Positions 31,022-43,548 of a stretch of 64,000 nt of DNA are shown here, piece by piece. Source of the stretch: Setoptus koraiensis. Lineage: Eukaryota; Arthropoda. The position numbers and the translations under genes were made by a program. Each line of letters begins with the position of its first letter. Position 1 is the stretch's first letter. Where the stretch lies: assembly GCA_048013815.1 (NCBI GenBank), contig CM106585.1:8370001-8434000 (forward strand), given 5' to 3'. Under the pieces are notes generated by a model. That model searched no databases. It saw only the letters and a list, made by a program, of their open reading frames with translations, and was not told where the DNA came from.

Positions 31022-32593
31022 ATGCGTGGCAAAAAAGGATCAAGGAAAAGTCCACGTGTCTCCGGGATAGGTAGTAAAAGATCGTTGAGTCCAGATAGCG
31101 ACTCAGGCGATTCCGACTATGGACCGGACCAAGGAGAAATCAAAAAAACTTGCAAACCGAAAACTTCTAAACGATCTACAAAAAAATCGAGAGCTGAAAA
31201 TGACGAAGCCTTATATTTTCTAACGACAAAATCTGTTCCAAAAGATGCAGTCAATTTGGATCAAGATCATGGAGTCAACTTGTGGCTCATCGTTAGAGAG
31301 GTCGAGCCCAACAATCATAGAGATAGACTACCCGCAGAACTATTGCTCAAGATTATCAGACGTAGTATAGAAATCTCCGACAATCCACTTCTGCAACTTG
31401 TAAACTGCAGTCAAGTTAGTGAATACTGGCGACAACTGGTTGTTTACACCTCTGACTTGTGGTCAAGATTGGATCTCACTCATTTACCACAAACTAAAAG
31501 GAACATCGAAACATTGAGACAGCTATTTAGATTGAATCCAAATATACCCAAATGCATCAGAAGGCTAGATTTGGAGGGATGGAATGTTAATCATTTGATG
31601 TTTCCCTTGATAGATTCTATTTTCGAACATCAAAAATTAGAACATTTAGGTCTTAGAGCTGTGACAACTGCTAACAGAACAGTATTTTTCGAAGCGATCT
31701 CTAAGACATCCGCGACGTTGAGATCAATTGTAGTAAATAACTCTAAGCCTCTTCTCCAAACTGGCCAAAGTTGGCTTGTGCAATATTTCACCAATTATGG
31801 AAATAACTTGGAAACATTAGATCTGAATGTCAGTCTTCATTCGATAACCCCAACTCTCTTCAAAATAATTTGTTCAACTTGTTTGAACCTCAAAGTATTA
31901 GACTTATCCACTGGAGTATATATAAACCAAGGTTCATTAGGACTTGATGCATCTCTCTTGGCAAATAACTTACCAAACCTTGAAGTATTGAGGTGTGCCA
32001 CAACTTCCTTCAAGCGAGTGATTAATGCAAACCCAATTCGTGGTCTGACCAAACTGAAGGAATTATCAATTCCAACTTTAGTACCCGACTCGGATAGAGA
32101 TGATGCTTTATTTGCCACTCTCGCGTACGGTTCTGAGTCTCTAGAATATCTTGACATTAGAGGTAGTGTAATTTCAACATATGCTCTAAACGATCTCCCA
32201 AGCGCCAACATTACAGCCTTACATATGGATGATATGTCATCAAATATATACAGAAATTATCCATTAATTATAAAGAAATGGGCAAAAAACTTGGAATGTT
32301 TGAGTTTACTTAGGATCAATAATGGAGAACTAATAGATGAATCTTTGAAAATAATCGCCGAAGAGCAAAAAAATGGTTCGAATATGCGAGCTATCGACTT
32401 ATCTGGTTCTGATGTTACCCTGACTGGCCTTAGACATATTTTAGATTCGTGCACCCACCTGGAGGCTTTGAATTTGATCTCTTGTCGTTGCTTGCCTAGA
32501 GGATTCAAAGGTTCTTATAGTTCCAATGTAAGATCAAACAGGTTAAGTATTACCACACTTAAGTCCAAGATTAGTGAAGAAACTTGGAACTGA
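31022..32593 (+). CDS. FBXL6: F-box/LRR-repeat protein 6 (FBXL6)-like
   Basis: A single exon encodes 523 residues from the ATG at 31022. The first 60 residues are basic and Ser-rich (SKRSLSPDSDSGD), a possible nuclear segment. An F-box spans about 102-150 (LPAELLLKIIRRS to DLWSRLDL), which would bind SKP1 in an SCF ubiquitin ligase. Degenerate leucine-rich repeats follow to the end (LETLDLNVSLHS, LKVLDLSTGVYIN, LEYLDIRGS). The C-terminal LNLISCRCLPRGFKGSY closely matches the conserved end of vertebrate FBXL6 as I remember it, which fixes the family. Substrates are unknown here. The gene runs toward the CCR4-like gene on the opposite strand; the two stop codons are about 370 bp apart. Confidence 0.88.
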   Translation: MRGKKGSRKSPRVSGIGSKRSLSPDSDSGDSDYGPDQGEIKKTCKPKTSKRSTKKSRAENDEALYFLTTKSVPKDAVNLDQDHGVNLWLIVREVEPNNHRDRLPAELLLKIIRRSIEISDNPLLQLVNCSQVSEYWRQLVVYTSDLWSRLDLTHLPQTKRNIETLRQLFRLNPNIPKCIRRLDLEGWNVNHLMFPLIDSIFEHQKLEHLGLRAVTTANRTVFFEAISKTSATLRSIVVNNSKPLLQTGQSWLVQYFTNYGNNLETLDLNVSLHSITPTLFKIICSTCLNLKVLDLSTGVYINQGSLGLDASLLANNLPNLEVLRCATTSFKRVINANPIRGLTKLKELSIPTLVPDSDRDDALFATLAYGSESLEYLDIRGSVISTYALNDLPSANITALHMDDMSSNIYRNYPLIIKKWAKNLECLSLLRINNGELIDESLKIIAEEQKNGSNMRAIDLSGSDVTLTGLRHILDSCTHLEALNLISCRCLPRGFKGSYSSNVRSNRLSITTLKSKISEETWN

Positions 32594-32965
32594 TTATTAC
32601 TAAATAGTGACAAACAATAGAAACATCTAGTTCATCACATTCTACACTGTATCGAAAGTATTGAAGAAACAATTGTTACAATGATGTAAAATTACCAATG
32701 TATTCGAAAGTATGTTATAGCACTCATAGAAAAGTAAGTTATCATACTGATTTAAATTGTCAGATTATTGATGAGGCGCACAATTCTTAGAGTAATCAAC
32801 CTCTATAAGATTTTAGAAGTTCTTATACAATTTATGCCATTCTTTTAATCAGTCGTTTCTCTGTCGAAATGAATATTGATAAACAATAAGACTTTCACTC
32901 ATCACTACACTGCCAATCCAAAAAGAGCAAAAAGTCTGTATTATTTGTTTTTTTTTGTGAAATGA
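32594..32965. other. convergent intergenic spacer
   Basis: AT-rich 3' flank shared by FBXL6 (plus) and the CCR4-like gene (minus). No plus-strand AATAAA is obvious; AATAAG-like variants occur near 32885. No gene is seen. Confidence 0.5.
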
Positions 32966-32975
32966 TTTATTTATT
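32966..32975 (-). terminator. overlapping AATAAATAAA poly(A) signal and stop codon
   Basis: On the minus strand two overlapping AATAAA hexamers occur at 32975-32970 and 32971-32966. The TAA stop codon of the CCR4-like gene (32969-32967) lies inside them, so the 3' UTR may be extremely short. Confidence 0.5.
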
Positions 32976-35900
32976 TTTGGTTCTTGAATTCTTAGTTAAT
33001 TTATCCGATTTACTTGTCACCAGATTTTTCTTTTCATTTCTCTTGCTTTTTCTACGTTCAATTGTGCCATCGACTACGGCGGTGATGTTGTCTGTGTTGT
33101 AGGATTCAGATTTTAATATGTTAGACAATAGTAATGGTTGTTTCGATAGACCAACACTTGGATTTAACTCTAGCTCAGCTAATATAGGAAAATGATCGGA
33201 TGGGAAATTCGGTTGAGGCAAACCCACAACTCCATTCTCTTTTATCCAGTGATCGTCTAATGGCCCGAGTACTCCCTTGACATTTAGTAAACTCTTAGAG
33301 TAGAATATATAGTCAATCATTCCACAGAAACTTGATCTGCTCGGGGGAAAAACAACAACAATACAAACAAGTATCACAAATTAGTATACGACGTTGAGGT
33401 TGTAATAATATTGCTGTCAATCAAGATATCGTGTTAGGGCTACTTACGTGTAATTTGTGTAAGGCATTATATTTGTGTTGTAAGCCGTGTCTAAATTAAA
33501 TGAATGATAGTATTGTTGTTGCTCGTCGTTATCAGAGAGCCGTTTACTCATCGCTCCAGAATTGATTGTCTTAGTTTTCATTGAGAAACAATTTCTGTAA
33601 GCGTAGTTTTTGAAGTCGGCGTGATCGACTGAGATTCTGCCATCAGTGAGAAATTTGAATACCCCTGAATCTGGCAATGAGTTGAAGTCACCGCATAACA
33701 CAAGCGGTATATTAATTATATCTCCGTCACAATCTCTTTTTCCATCTTCGCATGCTTTCTTCGCCATTGATGTCAATTCGTTCATCAACATAATTGTTTG
33801 AATTAGTTTAACATCACAAAACTCTGGATCCCAGTGGATGTGGGCGGTGCAAACTAACAATCTCTTTTTCTCTTTGCACGTTGACAAGTTTTTATGATCA
33901 TCTTTGCTGATTTTTGTTTCGTCGTCTTTAACGCAACCATTCAAATGCTCAACAGAGTTGTGGCTTAGTTTCTTGTAGTTTAAGCTATCTGAGCTAGCTT
34001 CGATGGGACCAAACTTGTTGATTAAAGGAGGCCATTCCATAGAATCGTTAGATGGTGGTGGCAACGAGTTGGATCTATCAGTGAGAAGCCTGAGCGTCAA
34101 AACTGGGTCTTTATCTTTGTCGTGGTGATGGTGTTCCATATCTTGAGGAGGGTCGGTTTCATTCTGATCAATCAACTCAAGAAGGGCTGCAATGCCGATA
34201 TTATCTTTGGTCATGACTCTATTGAGCATGGCGTCGGAACCGTGTGCGTTGGCCATGGCAATCTTGTTAAACTCTATCAAATTTTGTTCAACAAGTTTGA
34301 ATTTGGACGCTTTGTAAAATATTGCGCAACCGTCCACAAGCCTTCTGAATGGCTCTAACATTGTTTTTGCTCTCGATTTAGGCGCGAATATGCCTTCGTA
34401 ACCCTCTAGTCTGAGTTGAGGCAAGAAATAGTCATAGAATTGATTTGTTTCAACCTCTTGCAACGAAATAAGATCCGATCCTGATGATTTGATTTCGTTA
34501 AATATCTTCTGTTTCCTGTACGTCCAATTAAGAGCATAATCTGGACAATAGCTATATTTTTGTTTTGTTGCATAGATGTCTGATAGTATATTGTAGCACA
34601 TAACAGAGAAAGGTGGGTTGTTTTTATGATTAGTGTCACTCGGTTTAGTCATGTTGTTTTGCTCATTCGATTTTAACCAGGGCCTTGGTGGCGGGTCTCT
34701 CCTGGATTGCTCAGCAAATGATTTTGATACACCTGAGGACACCCCTGGTGGTTGATGAGATAGATTAAGATAACAAACAAAATGATGCAATCAACAATAT
34801 TTCAACCATTTTCTCAATATAATCATTGAATGACTGTTTTACTTACCCATTCTCGGTGAGCTAGACATTCCCATATTATAGCTATAGTTGAGTTGATGAC
34901 TATTCTGTTGAAGTTGGCTGTTATGTCGAGAATGTGTCCTAGTAATATTATTATCTAATGTTAAATTTAGGCATGAGTTGGCGGGCAAAGACTTATGTCG
35001 GTGTACGACATTCGAAGCAACATTGACGTTGAAAGAGTTAAGACATTTTAGTTTATGTAGATTCTGTTGCTGGTGGTGCTGCTGCTGTTGTTGTCGGCGA
35101 TGAAGATTCGTATGATAGCAGCATGTCATATGCTGATTTTGATGATGGATATATTGATGTTCAAAGAAGACACTGTCATTAATATTAGCGAGACAACTAT
35201 CATTATAATCCATTATTGTGGTTGTAAGATCACAAGATTTTCTTGTCGTTTGCTGCTGCTCCCGAGGCTGCTGACTAGTGTCAGCGTAGAGTTTGTTGCG
35301 ACTACTTGGTTCCATAATTACGCGAGGTAATTGTATTTTGCTTGTTTCATCTGAAAGTTGTTTGCAACAATCGACAGATGATAGCAAACCAACAGGTCGA
35401 CCTGCTGTCGCAGTTCTCTCTATTAAACTTAAATCATTGAATGAATCACCTAGGGATCCATGCTTGATTATTGTTGCTAAAGATGCTCTAGGGTTGTAAT
35501 GATTTGGCTCTACATCATTGAAACTTTTTCTTGTTAATTGACTCTGGTCAAGATCCTCGAAAGATTTCAATTTGTTTTCATTGTCGTTGGCCACATTTAA
35601 TGTATCAGCGCTGTCAGGTAATATTAACATATAAGAATCTTCTTTTTCTACATGAGTCAATGATTGGCTCGGATTACTATTCTGTTCACAATTCTGTTTG
35701 GAACAATCAAAGCTATCTATATTATTGTTGTTGTTGTTGTTATTCAAGCAATTCCTGTCCTCTGGACTTTGACGCTGATTTTTTATTGATGTTGAATTGA
35801 TTGCTCTATTTTCTAGTTCATCAAAACAACAATGAGTACAACAACAATCAAGCATTGGCGGCGAGGAATAACAAGCAGTAGCCTGTTCAAGTTGCTGCTT

Positions 35901-38591
35901 CAATAGTTTCAATTGTTTTAAATGTAGCCGTTCGCGTTTCGTCGGATTATTTCTCATTCTTTTATGTTTTCGCGGTTTGTCGCGCCGATGGTTTGATGTA
36001 TCTGTGTCTGGATTTGAAGCAAGTTCTGTTTGATGAATGATTTTCGGTTGTTGATTATCTCTATTAGTATCGCCATTAATTGGATCGTTGGTGCTTATAG
36101 GCACAGAAACTGTTCGCATTAATGGTTTAATCTTAGATTTTTGCTGTTGCAATTGTTGTGCAGTTGTTTGCGATATACACTGACTCAATTGATTTGTTTC
36201 ACAACAATCCTTCTGGCCCTCCAAACTTATGCAACATTGTCGTTGACGATTGTTGAAGTTTCTATCGTTGCCGAGAGCTCGCGTTACGACATTACCATCG
36301 ACACTGTAGTTGCTAATGCCGTTTGTTAGTTGTTGATTTTGTAATAATAAATCACTGTTATTTACAAAAATTTTATTGTTGTTGTCGCTGATGCAATCGC
36401 TTATGTTTGCACTTGTAATTTCATCGACATTATTTGCAAAGTCACAACATTGCTGCTGTTGTTTATCGTACTCAACATTATTAGTAATGTTGTCATTGTT
36501 GTTGTTGGCAACTATTTTCAAATTGTTGTTGTTATTGCTGTTGCTTACTAAACTACAAGAATTATTATGACTGCTGTTTGCGTTTGGTATTATTGTTGGC
36601 CAATCTTCATCAGTGGCGTTAGTCGATATTGTTTGACTGTCAATGTCTAACAGTGATACTGTGTCTTGGTAGGATGAATCCTCCTCCGATCTAATACTTA
36701 GACTATCGAATAGCGAAGTTGACGACTTGAAAGACAACTGATCAATGCTTATCGTCACACTACTACAACTATCATGTTGATGATCCTTGTTGTTGCTGTT
36801 AGTAGAATTGGCCAATTCGTAGTTGGCATCATAAATAGAAGATGATGCATTGTTGTTATGTGATATGCTAGATGCGAAACCCGATGAAGATGATGTTGAT
36901 GATATTGACGATGATAACGGCGGATGATGATGGTGATTACTCAACAACGAGGATGGCGAATTGTTGTTATTACTATATGATTGAACAAGAGATGAACTAG
37001 AATTAAGACGAACACGACCCGTTGCCGATGATTTGATCGGTATCGATAACGATCTACTAATCGTTTGTTGACTAGTCAAGTGTTTAGTCGGCCCTGTAGC
37101 TGTCGTTAGCTGTGGGTCACTGTTGGTGTCTAGTGCGAACTGGCCATGATCATATTCATCCTCATGTTGTTGTTGGCCCGATGATGATGTCGACTTTCTC
37201 CGCTCGCCTTCTTGCTTGTTGTTGTTTATTTTATTTTTCGATTGGTGTTTAGTTGCTTGACAATTATTGAACGAGTGAGTTCGACTGCAATCGTTTTTTG
37301 TGGTTGTCGAATCGGGCGCTATCTTGTGGATATCAACAGAGCCTCGGCAAACGTGGTGCTGGTGGTCGGCTGACAACGTTTGGCGAAGCTTGTAATCTGT
37401 GTAATTATGACTATGGATGTTTTCGCAACTATTACCGCTACTTTGTTGCTGTTTGTTGATGCTACTAAATCCAATGCTAATTTTGTTATCATTACTATGA
37501 TAATTATTGTGATGTAGATGATTGACATCAAGTGTTCTTTTCAATTTTTGCTTTTGATGATATTTTCTGTTTTGTTGTTGTTGTTGTTGTTGCTGTTTAT
37601 CTCGGATTCTAGTTTGTTCGTCGTTGTCGCGTTCATCAGGCGATCTAAGCGAAACCAGTTGGTCATAGTTCCCATTTAAGAGTTTGGCGCTTGATTTGAA
37701 AACTTTTGAATTGTCCACTTTGTTCATCGGCAACGATTTTCTATCATCGTGCCGGTCACTATTTGGGGCATTCTCATCATCGTCTAATCTAATGAGTAAA
37801 TGTGATGGAGATGACCAATCAACAGGTGATTGAGGCACTGATGTGTTATCTACATGAGATGATGCAATTGAATTCTTGGCGCTCTGCTGCTGGTGTTTGG
37901 GCTGTTTGGGTCTCATATGGTAATATTCATCTCGCTCGCACTGCTGCTGTGATAACTGTGCGGACTTGGTTGTCTGATATCTGCTGAATTGAGATCTCTC
38001 ATTCAATCTTGCCGTTGCAAATCTATCGCCATTTGTATCATCTGTTATGGCATTTTGATTAGGATTAATAATGATATCAGTGCGGCCTTTAGTATTCTGG
38101 CCTCGTCGAGTTTTTCGTTTCCTTTTAGTCGTATCATGTATCATATTGGCGGCTTTTGTTTGCGAGACAATCTGTTGCTGTTCACTTGAAACTACTTCTG
38201 CGTCTTCTTTGGGCACTGGCTTGTCTTCAGGATGGGCTTTGTCATCGATGTTGCAACATGATGATGCTGTTGCCGATGTTGTTTGTGTTTGCATTTTATT
38301 TTGCCAACAATCTGGCAAAATTGACTTGCTTATTCCGGTTTGTTGCTTTTCATCAAAAAAGAAACGATGATGGTTTTTATTGTTGCTGTCGGTGTCTCGG
38401 AAAACTGTAACAAATGTTTTTTGGCGCTCGTTTGTGCAAGCAACTGAATGGTCGCTAGTGGTTTTAGGAAGAAGTTGTTGGGTAGTTTGTTGTTGTTTTA
38501 CATTTAATGAAACATTTGCCGTTAACGTTGGTAGCTTCGGTTGTAGTCTTGATGTTTCGTTGACATCTTTGTCTCTAGTCTTTTGTTCCAT
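32967..38591 (-). CDS. CCR4/CNOT6-type deadenylase paralogue with Asn/Gln-rich N-terminal extension and no LRR
   Basis: Three exons, 38591-34847, 34744-33448 and 33336-32967, join in consistent phases (1, then 2) and give 1,803 residues. Exon 1 encodes about 1,248 residues of Asn, Gln, Ser and His-rich low complexity, with a basic cluster TKRKRKTRRG and a charged segment RERLHLKQLKLLKQQLEQ. Exons 2 and 3 encode an EEP nuclease domain very like CNOT6: CYNILSDIYATKQ, LQEVETNQ (catalytic Glu), MLNRVMTKDN, LCGDFNSLPDS (Asp and Asn), IDYIFYS and PSDHFP (catalytic His). All catalytic residues are kept, so 3'-poly(A) nuclease activity is expected. The LRRs that tie CCR4 to CAF1/CNOT7 are absent. The join depends on using the GTAAGT donor that also contains an in-frame TAA; a shorter product could instead start at the ATG at 34652. 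Confidence 0.7.
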
Positions 38592-40108
38592 CGTTTTCTT
38601 TTGATTGTTTTTCTTGTTCTTGTGTTCTTAAAATATGATTCGATTGTTTCTTGTTCCTTTAATAGATTTGTTTTGTTGTGATTAATCTAGACTGATCAAT
38701 ATTGTTATTATTGTAATATATTATATCTGCTTCTATGCCGGCAAACACACACAGCTAATAGAAAGCTTGTAGAACTAGGAATCAATCTTCTTCTTTTAAA
38801 TACACATACCACCACGCATGATATCATATGGCGACAGTGTGGTGATGCTGCTCACTTTATTATTATTATTATTATGGTTTCCTGTTTCATTTTCATCTAT
38901 TTGTCGTTTAGCGTTTAGTGTGTCTCGCTTAGCCACTTGCCTGTATTATCAGACTATTATTACATGGATAAGTTGATATTTAGAATATAACTGGTGGTAG
39001 TTGGGTATTCTCTGTCTGGCTCGTTGTCTTTGTTTGTGAACGCGTGACTAGCGAAAGAAATATATTAATTAATGTTACTAATAGTCGACTGGTTTTTATG
39101 ACTAACACCAGTTGTGAGAGTGAGTCAGTGTTTACACTAGCTGTTCTCGAGAGGCATGTTTTTCATAAAGTATCGGAAGATGATGATTTTGTGATCACGA
39201 TGATGTACCACGAGTTGTTGTTGTTGTCGCCTGTTGATGGGTTTAAGTTGATATGGGAAGATAACGAATGATGATTGTTGACGCTAGTTAAAAGAGATGG
39301 CAATCACGATGTTTATATTAATAGCAGTAATAATAATATTATTATACGATTATTATCAGAGATTCTGATCATCCGCGTTCATCTAACACTCTACTATCGG
39401 AATGGCTTGTCTTCCAGACAACCCGGCCGGCAAGCCAGGCTTTCCAGGAACGGCATCGGCGGCAGGTAGTTGATTTCATCTTCACATCACTTGTAGTTCG
39501 TCTTCATCTTACAATTCGAATCACACCTCAGCCGTCTTAGAGAGTCTAATTGCGTGTGAGACAAACGAGCCAGACGTGCTGGTTAACATTGAACACCACC
39601 GGCATGAGCGACAACAATTATGGCAGTCACACACACACACCACAATGATAATAATGCAGTAGTTAACTTAATTCGACCACATTAACCAGATTGTAGTGGT
39701 AGTAAATGATGCCAGATATAGAGGAATCTATAACATAGTAAATATCCATTATGTGCGAGAGGTACAAAACAATCTATTGATTGACAGCATTGCACCAATC
39801 AATCGTCCAATTAGACAGCTATTACTGCGCCTGTTGTTGCATACTCGTTCGTTGGCTATTGCTTGTCGCATTGGCTATTGATTCAAGGAAGCCAATTTTG
39901 AAAGAAGGAAGCCAAGGCTAAAATTTGTTGTCTTGCCAAGCTCATAATAGAACGCACACACACACACTGCAGAGCACTGTAACTAAACTTATTGCCGGTT
40001 TAATAGTGCTGCAATCGGTGCAATTGTCATGGCACCACCACAAAAAATGTGTATAAGAGGCAGGTATTGTTGTGTTGTTTAGCTCACCTGAATTGTCTGT
40101 TATGGACT

Positions 40109-40113
40109 GTTGC

Positions 40114-40150
<37 letters not shown>
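40109..40150. repeat. (GTT)n microsatellite
   Basis: A nearly pure run of about 13 GTT units with one GCT. Confidence 0.95.
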
Positions 40151-41180
40151 AATTATAACTTGCAGTTATCTGTTTTTCGTTGCTGGTGTGCGCTGGCGTA
40201 GACTATGGTGCTCAATAGAAAATGAGAGAGGACCTTCGCTCATTGCTCGAATTGCCTTGTCTAAAATGATAGTCCCTTGTTGACAATGTAAAAAGCACGT
40301 TTTCTTTCTTTCCTGACTCACTCAAGTAAAAGTAGCTGGCTTCCAACGTTTGCTAGTGACGCTGACTGGTTACGCTCAATAGTTGTGATTAATAAAACTG
40401 AAAGCTTTCCAAAGTACCTGCACTCTGAAACGCCATTATGGGCCTGGACAACGTTACTCTCAATCTATTTATAAATATATCTCTTGTTACTTCCCTGCTA
40501 ATACACTTTTTGTATATAAATACATATATTATAGAGCAGTAGCTACACAACAGCAATACCGCGCGATCGATATTGATCGTCAGATCGTCGTAACACTCGA
40601 TCCGACGAAACTCTAATAACTCTGTATGAATATGCTTTTATTGCTCACTTTACAATGTATACAATGAACTTAACTATCATTTACAGCACGACAATGCTCG
40701 TGGTGGTGTTAAATGTGAGCCATTTGGCTAATTAGTTTATTGCGCTTGATTATATTGCTCGATTAAATAATAATTCAAATTCGTCTCAATAGAAGATATA
40801 GGGATAATTTCACAACTATCACCACTACTCCAACTACTGTATCACTATCAATTTACTATTGGTATTGCGCAATGCGCAAAAACACTCCGTCCGCGGTTAA
40901 TAAAAGATGAAAACTACTTCACACAAACTACAGTACTGTACTAGCAGCAAGTTGAGTGAACTCTCACTAGTTGATAGTATACGATGTCCAATGCGGCATT
41001 GCATTGGAAAATATTGCTGCTGCCAGCTCATGTCTAACCATTAGTGAGAGTAGTCACTGTTGTTGTTGTTATATAACATCCATGGTTGCTTCTCATGCAT
41101 AGTTATGTGTATTGCTGCAGCTTAAAATGCTAAAGTGCAAGTGTAAGGTCATTGCCTCAGCTCTTTTCACCAACAACCCA

Positions 41181-41222
41181 TTGCAACAGCAACAGCAGCA
41201 ACAACAACAACAACAACAACAA
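41181..41222. repeat. (CAA/CAG)n microsatellite
   Basis: About 14 triplets of CAA with four CAG units at the left, giving an artificial poly-Gln frame. Confidence 0.93.
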
Positions 41223-43548
41223 CTCATCAGCCACCTTGATCTAAAGCAATGTGCAAACTTTGACTTGGCCAGATACCCTCTGTGTTTGTGTTAGCTTTGT
41301 GTGATGATGACCTCCAAAAGAACGCTCTCTTGCCCTCTTGTTGGCTTCGCTTGCTTGCTCGATTACTCACTTGCTCTGCGCAACATCTCACAATCCTTTG
41401 CTGTCTAAAATTCTTCTTCTTCTTCTAATAATAACAAGTCTTCCATGAGAATGTGTGAGAAAACAAAAAACAAGTCAAAACCACATGACACTATGTGTAT
41501 TATTGATGACGATAAAGACGAGATTGGGCTAGACGCATAGACGGCGTGCAACTCATTACTATTATTATTATTCAAATATGATGCCAAGCCTGCTTGTTTA
41601 TCGTTACATAACAGAGTGGCATGTGCCGCAACTTTGAGCAGTCAAGACGGGAACTGTCGGAGAAAACATCAACAACAAGCAATGTTAACAATAACAACAT
41701 CACCATACACTTCTGCGCAAGGTGCATTAGGTTACGTAGACAAGATGGCTAATCCTTTTATTACGTTATTGCATTAAGTTTGTTGACACTGCCATCGAAC
41801 CTAAGACACTGGTCACAAGACTGACTAGCCATTTTCATGTGTCATGTGATCTCAAGTATCATGCGCTCGTCAATAATAGTGTGTTACTATGTTTGTTGTT
41901 TATCTCTTCTAGTGAATCTTTCATTCTACGCCAATTTTGCTAGCTTGGGAAATATTTGTAAGCATCCCTTTCTCTTCAACAAATCTCAAAATAGATAGAT
42001 GAATAAATTACACGAGCTCTTGACTACTCACGCGCACTCAATAAATGGCTCTCTAAATCACTGCTAAGAATCAATTAAGGACAAGATTGACAGAGAAGTC
42101 AATTTTTGTCGCAAAATCTCAATAATATCGATTGAATATTGCCACTTTCGCCTCTCTAGAAATCAATGGGCAAACGATGCCTCATCCTTCCAGTCCTGTG
42201 ATACATGTAGTAAGAGTCACGATTGGGGTACGTGAACTCGTTTTGTTATGTGCATCATTGTTGTAACATAATGGAAACATAACATGACCGAATATTGAAA
42301 TAGTCTGGCGTGCACAAACGAACAGGTTGTGACACCAAGGTCAGCGACCTTTTGTCTATCCACTCAACTACCTGGTGTCTCATCTCATGAGTATAGTGTT
42401 TGACGATTATCTTCACGTTCAAATAGTGGAATATTTTCGAACGTTTCAGGGCATGAACCATGTCTGATGATGGGTGAATCATACATATTGTGTGATTACA
42501 TTGCTGATGAAACTAATCACGCGGATACTCAATGATTTCCGCCACATATTAAAACAAAAAACAAAAAGAATAGCAACCGTTTGATTGTGTCCTATCAATC
42601 ATGATACTTCATGATGAGATATGATCAGCGCGCTGAAAGTATTATAATAGATGTGAATAGATTATAGTTATAGCAGTAATACTAGCCATTGTTTTACAGG
42701 ATGATTATTTGTTTAACTGTCGATGACACATTAACTAGATCACATGGTATTTCTTTCTTTCTCTCTTTGTAGATAGGTTTATCATCGCCACTATGTGTGA
42801 GTGTTGTCATCAACAAACAATGAGTGGATTGGTCCACAGTTTACTTTTAAATTTTGTCTGTTATTTGTTCGCCACAGCTTCATCGACACAAATATTCATC
42901 AACATCTAATGATTATACAATAATATATAATGGAGTTGTTTTTTTTTGTTTCTTCGATCAATACACAATGATGTAATAATTATTACGAGATATTGCTATA
43001 ATGCTCATATCGGTGAGTTCATCAAATTTTGCTTTTACATCTTGTTTTTTCTTTATCAACACTTTAATTGTCGGAGTTTACTGATGTGAAAATAAATGTT
43101 ATCAATCTATTGATAATCATAGAATGAGTGAGCAATGGCTTATGTCACACATCTCATATGATATCGTTGTTGGCCCTAATTGCTTTAAAGCCAATCCTTG
43201 TTGATTTATATATGTATATAATTGCTCTTTCGACTATGTACAAATTCCTTTAGTTGTAGTCCTATCATTTATAAACAATTCTAAAACATCATCCGTTTGT
43301 TTTGTGTGACAAGAATAGTCAAACTCGCAACCATATGAGGAAAATGTTCTAGAGGGGCAAACAGATACATAATTATTGACAATAGAAATACTGTTCCTTC
43401 CGAGAAGATTCTTGTTCCTTGTGGTTGTCTCGACAATCTCAGATCTAGTCTTTTCACCTTAGATTCTTAGTGATTTAAAAGATAATTTATAGTAACATAT
43501 TGAGAATTTGATTGGGGAAATCCCTAAGATGCTCTCGTCCATTGTTAT

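Larger units (their letters stand above)
38592..43548. other. 5-kb gene-poor stretch upstream of the CCR4-like gene
   Basis: No supported gene. Holds the presumed promoter of the CCR4-like gene, TTATTATTATTA runs near 38858, and two triplet arrays listed separately. A GC-rich 47-bp segment at 39420-39466, flanked by AG and GT, was considered and not accepted as an exon. The left part drains the minus-strand gene's 5' side and the right end is the 3' flank of the endopeptidase gene. Confidence 0.5.

Noticed and set aside
34839-38591. The 1,250-codon Asn/Gln-rich frame as an independent gene ending at its TAA
   Set aside because: Not excluded, but the TAA lies inside a perfect GTAAGT donor context and the phase fits the nuclease exon 102 bp away, so the spliced model was preferred.
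39420-39466. GC-rich mini-exon with collagen-like Gly-Lys-Pro-Gly-Phe-Pro-Gly, flanked by AG and GT
   Set aside because: Only 47 bp, the donor (GTAGTT) is weak, and no neighbouring collagen exons exist.
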